Source: Peredibacter starrii
Lineage (GTDB): Bacteria > Bdellovibrionota > Bacteriovoracia > Bacteriovoracales > Bacteriovoracaceae
Length of the DNA: 64,000 nucleotides
Reading direction: 5' to 3'
Assembly: GCF_034259205.1 (NCBI RefSeq)
Contig: NZ_CP139487.1
Coordinates: forward strand, 62,001 to 126,000
Below are positions 58,164 to 64,000 of the stretch, in pieces. The notes beneath the pieces are model-generated. The model was not told the origin of the DNA, searched no databases, and saw nothing but the letters and a program-made list of their open reading frames with translations. Each line of letters starts with the position of its first letter. Position 1 is the stretch's first letter. Both the position numbers and the translations under genes were made by a program.

Positions 58164-58538
58164 TTATTTCTTAGGTTTTTTAGCACCGTAGAGTGAACGA
58201 CGCTTACGGCGTTTTTCAACACCAGATGCATCTAGAGCTCCACGAACTGTATGGTAACGAACACCTGGAAGATCTTTAACACGACCACCGCGCACAAGTA
58301 CGATACTGTGCTCTTGTAGGTTGTGACCTTCACCACCGATGTACGAAATTACTTCGTAACCAGAAGTAAGCTTAACTTTACACACTTTACGTAGAGCAGA
58401 GTTTGGCTTCTTAGGAGTTGTTGTATAAACACGAGTACAAACACCACGACGCTGTGGACATCCAACAAGCGCAGGAGATTTTGTCTTCGATTTTTGTAAA
58501 TCGCGACCTTTTCTCACTAATTGGTTAATAGTAGGCAT
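58164..58538 (-). CDS. rpsL: 30S ribosomal protein S12
   Basis: 124 residues. The streptomycin-contact loops are the sensitive wild-type form: [12 protein letters not shown] with the Lys near 43, and [13 protein letters not shown] with Lys and the Asp that is methylthiolated in E. coli. It maintains decoding accuracy. Confidence 0.98.
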   Translation of the reverse strand: MPTINQLVRKGRDLQKSKTKSPALVGCPQRRGVCTRVYTTTPKKPNSALRKVCKVKLTSGYEVISYIGGEGHNLQEHSIVLVRGGRVKDLPGVRYHTVRGALDASGVEKRRKRRSLYGAKKPKK

Positions 58539-58565
58539 ACTAAAATTCCTTACATTGTTTTAGAG

Positions 58566-58601
58566 ATTAGCCAGTGTATTTAACAGAACGCACTGGCTAA
58601 T
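58566..58601 (-). other. Intercistronic inverted repeat between rpoC and rpsL
   Basis: A perfect 11-base-pair stem (ATTAGCCAGTG/CACTGGCTAAT) with a 14-base loop lies between the rpoC stop and the rpsL start. There is no T tract, so RNA processing or a leader structure is more likely than termination. Confidence 0.6.
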
Positions 58602-58619
58602 ACAAGTTTAATTTAAACC

Positions 58620-62738
<4,119 letters not shown>

Positions 62739-62760
62739 TGAGCTAATCCTGTTCTAAAAA

Positions 62761-64000
62761 TTAAAGTAATGGCTCTGCAGTCGGTTCTTCTAATTTCACA
62801 TCAAGCGCAAGTGCTTGAAGCTCGCGAATTAGAACGTTAAACGACTCTGGTAAGCCTGGTTCAAGAACCTGCTCGCCTTTAACAATAGACTCATACATGC
62901 GCGTTCTACCTACAACGTCATCCGACTTAACAGTCAGGAACTCTTGTAGAGTATAAGCAGCACCGTATGCTTCAAGTGCCCACACTTCCATTTCCCCTAG
63001 ACGCTGACCACCGAACTGAGCTTTACCACCAAGCGGCTGCTGAGTAACAAGTGAGTAAGGACCAGTAGAACGAGCGTGAATTTTCTCATCAACAAGGTGG
63101 TGAAGTTTCAACATGTACATTGAACCAACCGTTACTTCCTCAGAGAAAGCTTCGCCTGTGATACCGTCGAATAGAGTCGTCTTACCTGAACGATCAAGCT
63201 CAGCTAGGTCGAACATTTCTTCGATATCTTTTTCAGTAGCACCATCGAATGTAGGAGATGCGAAACGAACACCAGACTGAAGTTTTTCAGCAAGCTCTTT
63301 AACTTGAGCGTCTGAAGCTTTCTTCAACCAAGCATCTGTTTCAGGAGTCTTATAGATCTTAGAGATTAGATCTTTAATTCTATGAAGCTCCATTTGCTCT
63401 TCCATCATGTAACGAATCTTGTCACCAAGACCGCGACCTGCCCAACCAAGGTGAAGCTCGAAGAGCTGACCGATGTTCATACGTGAAGGAACCCCTAGTG
63501 GGTTCAATACGATTTCAACCGGAGTACCGTCGGCCATATAAGGCATGTCTTCTACTGGAAGAACGCGTGAGATAACACCTTTGTTACCGTGACGACCCGC
63601 CATTTTATCACCCGGCTGAAGCTTACGCTTAATCGCGATGTAAACAACGACTTTCTTGATAACGCCAGGAGGAAGCTCATCACCTTTGTGAAGTTTTGCA
63701 ATCTCTTCATTCGCTTTAGCACGTACACGGTTAATACGGTTACGGATGTCAGCGAAGTACTCAGAAAGCTTCTCTTCAAGATCAGCTTTAAGAGGTAGGT
63801 ATCCGATAAGCTCGAAAGGAATAGAGTAAAGAACTTCGTCTGTAATCTTAGTACCTTTCTTAAGTAGTTCAGATGAACCATCTTCAGAAACGAGTTTATC
63901 TTCAGTTACTGCACCACCAAGCATGTCAGCGATTTTCTTAATTGCTGAACGCTGGATGGCCTTGATTTCAATGTTCTCATCACGACGGATAAGAGCAGTT
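62761..64000 (-). CDS. rpoB: RNA polymerase beta subunit, N-terminus outside window
   Basis: About 413 residues of the C-terminal part of beta, still open at base 64000, so the true start lies outside and the first Met at 63924 is internal. Visible blocks are [51 protein letters not shown] and the closing helices. The rifampicin region is not included. It leads into rpoC. Confidence 0.98.
   Translation of the reverse strand, partial: TALIRRDENIEIKAIQRSAIKKIADMLGGAVTEDKLVSEDGSSELLKKGTKITDEVLYSIPFELIGYLPLKADLEEKLSEYFADIRNRINRVRAKANEEIAKLHKGDELPPGVIKKVVVYIAIKRKLQPGDKMAGRHGNKGVISRVLPVEDMPYMADGTPVEIVLNPLGVPSRMNIGQLFELHLGWAGRGLGDKIRYMMEEQMELHRIKDLISKIYKTPETDAWLKKASDAQVKELAEKLQSGVRFASPTFDGATEKDIEEMFDLAELDRSGKTTLFDGITGEAFSEEVTVGSMYMLKLHHLVDEKIHARSTGPYSLVTQQPLGGKAQFGGQRLGEMEVWALEAYGAAYTLQEFLTVKSDDVVGRTRMYESIVKGEQVLEPGLPESFNVLIRELQALALDVKLEEPTAEPLL

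Noticed and set aside
62761-63924. An apparent complete gene starting at the Met at 63924
   Set aside because: The frame stays open to the window edge and codes for beta subunit sequence upstream of that Met, so it is an internal residue of rpoB.
63589-64000. Plus-strand ORFs opposite rpoB, rpoC, dnaK and the ribosomal genes
   Set aside because: They mirror strongly conserved minus-strand genes, have no ribosome sites or recognisable products, and follow the codon structure of the real gene.

Overview
The window looks like a chromosomal segment from a Bdellovibrionota-type bacterium, most likely of the Bacteriovorax/Peredibacter kind. The evidence is moderate GC, a mreB gene coupled to a PilZ gene, FHA-rich signalling genes, two TIGR02147-family regulators (a family known mainly from Bdellovibrio relatives and Fibrobacter), a RomR-like response regulator and many small secreted proteins without recognisable domains. 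This placement is inferred from gene content and protein style; there is no rRNA gene to confirm it. I saw no tRNA, rRNA, CRISPR array, insertion sequence or prophage, and no gene-free stretch longer than 300 bases.

Layout. 1-2.6 kb: rph (cut by the window edge) diverges from birA, which converges on a RomR-like response regulator. 2.6-9.8 kb (minus): a tight overlapping cassette of a TadC-like membrane protein, a DUF192 protein, three FHA-domain membrane proteins and a PP2C phosphatase. 9.9-13.6 kb (minus): mreB, a PilZ protein, a lipoprotein and nagZ, all overlapping by 1-4 bases. 13.8-14.4 kb: hpt. 14.4-16.4 kb: an LpoA-like lipoprotein. 16.5-20.2 kb: grpE-dnaK-dnaJ behind a sigma-32-like promoter. 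20.3-24.0 kb: hemW and a double-length M16 peptidase. 24.0-26.0 kb: three unknown genes. 26.0-29.5 kb: a three-subunit acyl-CoA carboxylase.

29.6-37.9 kb is the accessory heart of the window. A minus operon holds a TIGR02147 regulator and two secreted helical proteins. A lone zincin-like secreted protease lies next to it. A plus operon holds a secreted beta-rich protein and two tandem paralogues with closely related N-terminal domains but unrelated, internally repetitive C-terminal domains. A second TIGR02147 regulator closes the locus. The upstream regions of the two operons share a gap-free element of about 70 bp containing TGCTGAC/GTCAGCA half-sites with identical 57-bp spacing. This is the best candidate in the window for an undescribed, co-regulated secreted system.

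38.0-40.3 kb: a sigma-54 activator and a TlpA-type thioredoxin. 40.3-64 kb (minus): the long transcription/translation block rpoB(partial)-rpoC-rpsL-rpsG | fusA-tuf | rpsJ to rplQ, including rpmJ (38 codons). rpsD is missing from the alpha segment and map from the adk-infA junction. Terminator-like hairpins sit after rpsG, tuf and rplQ.
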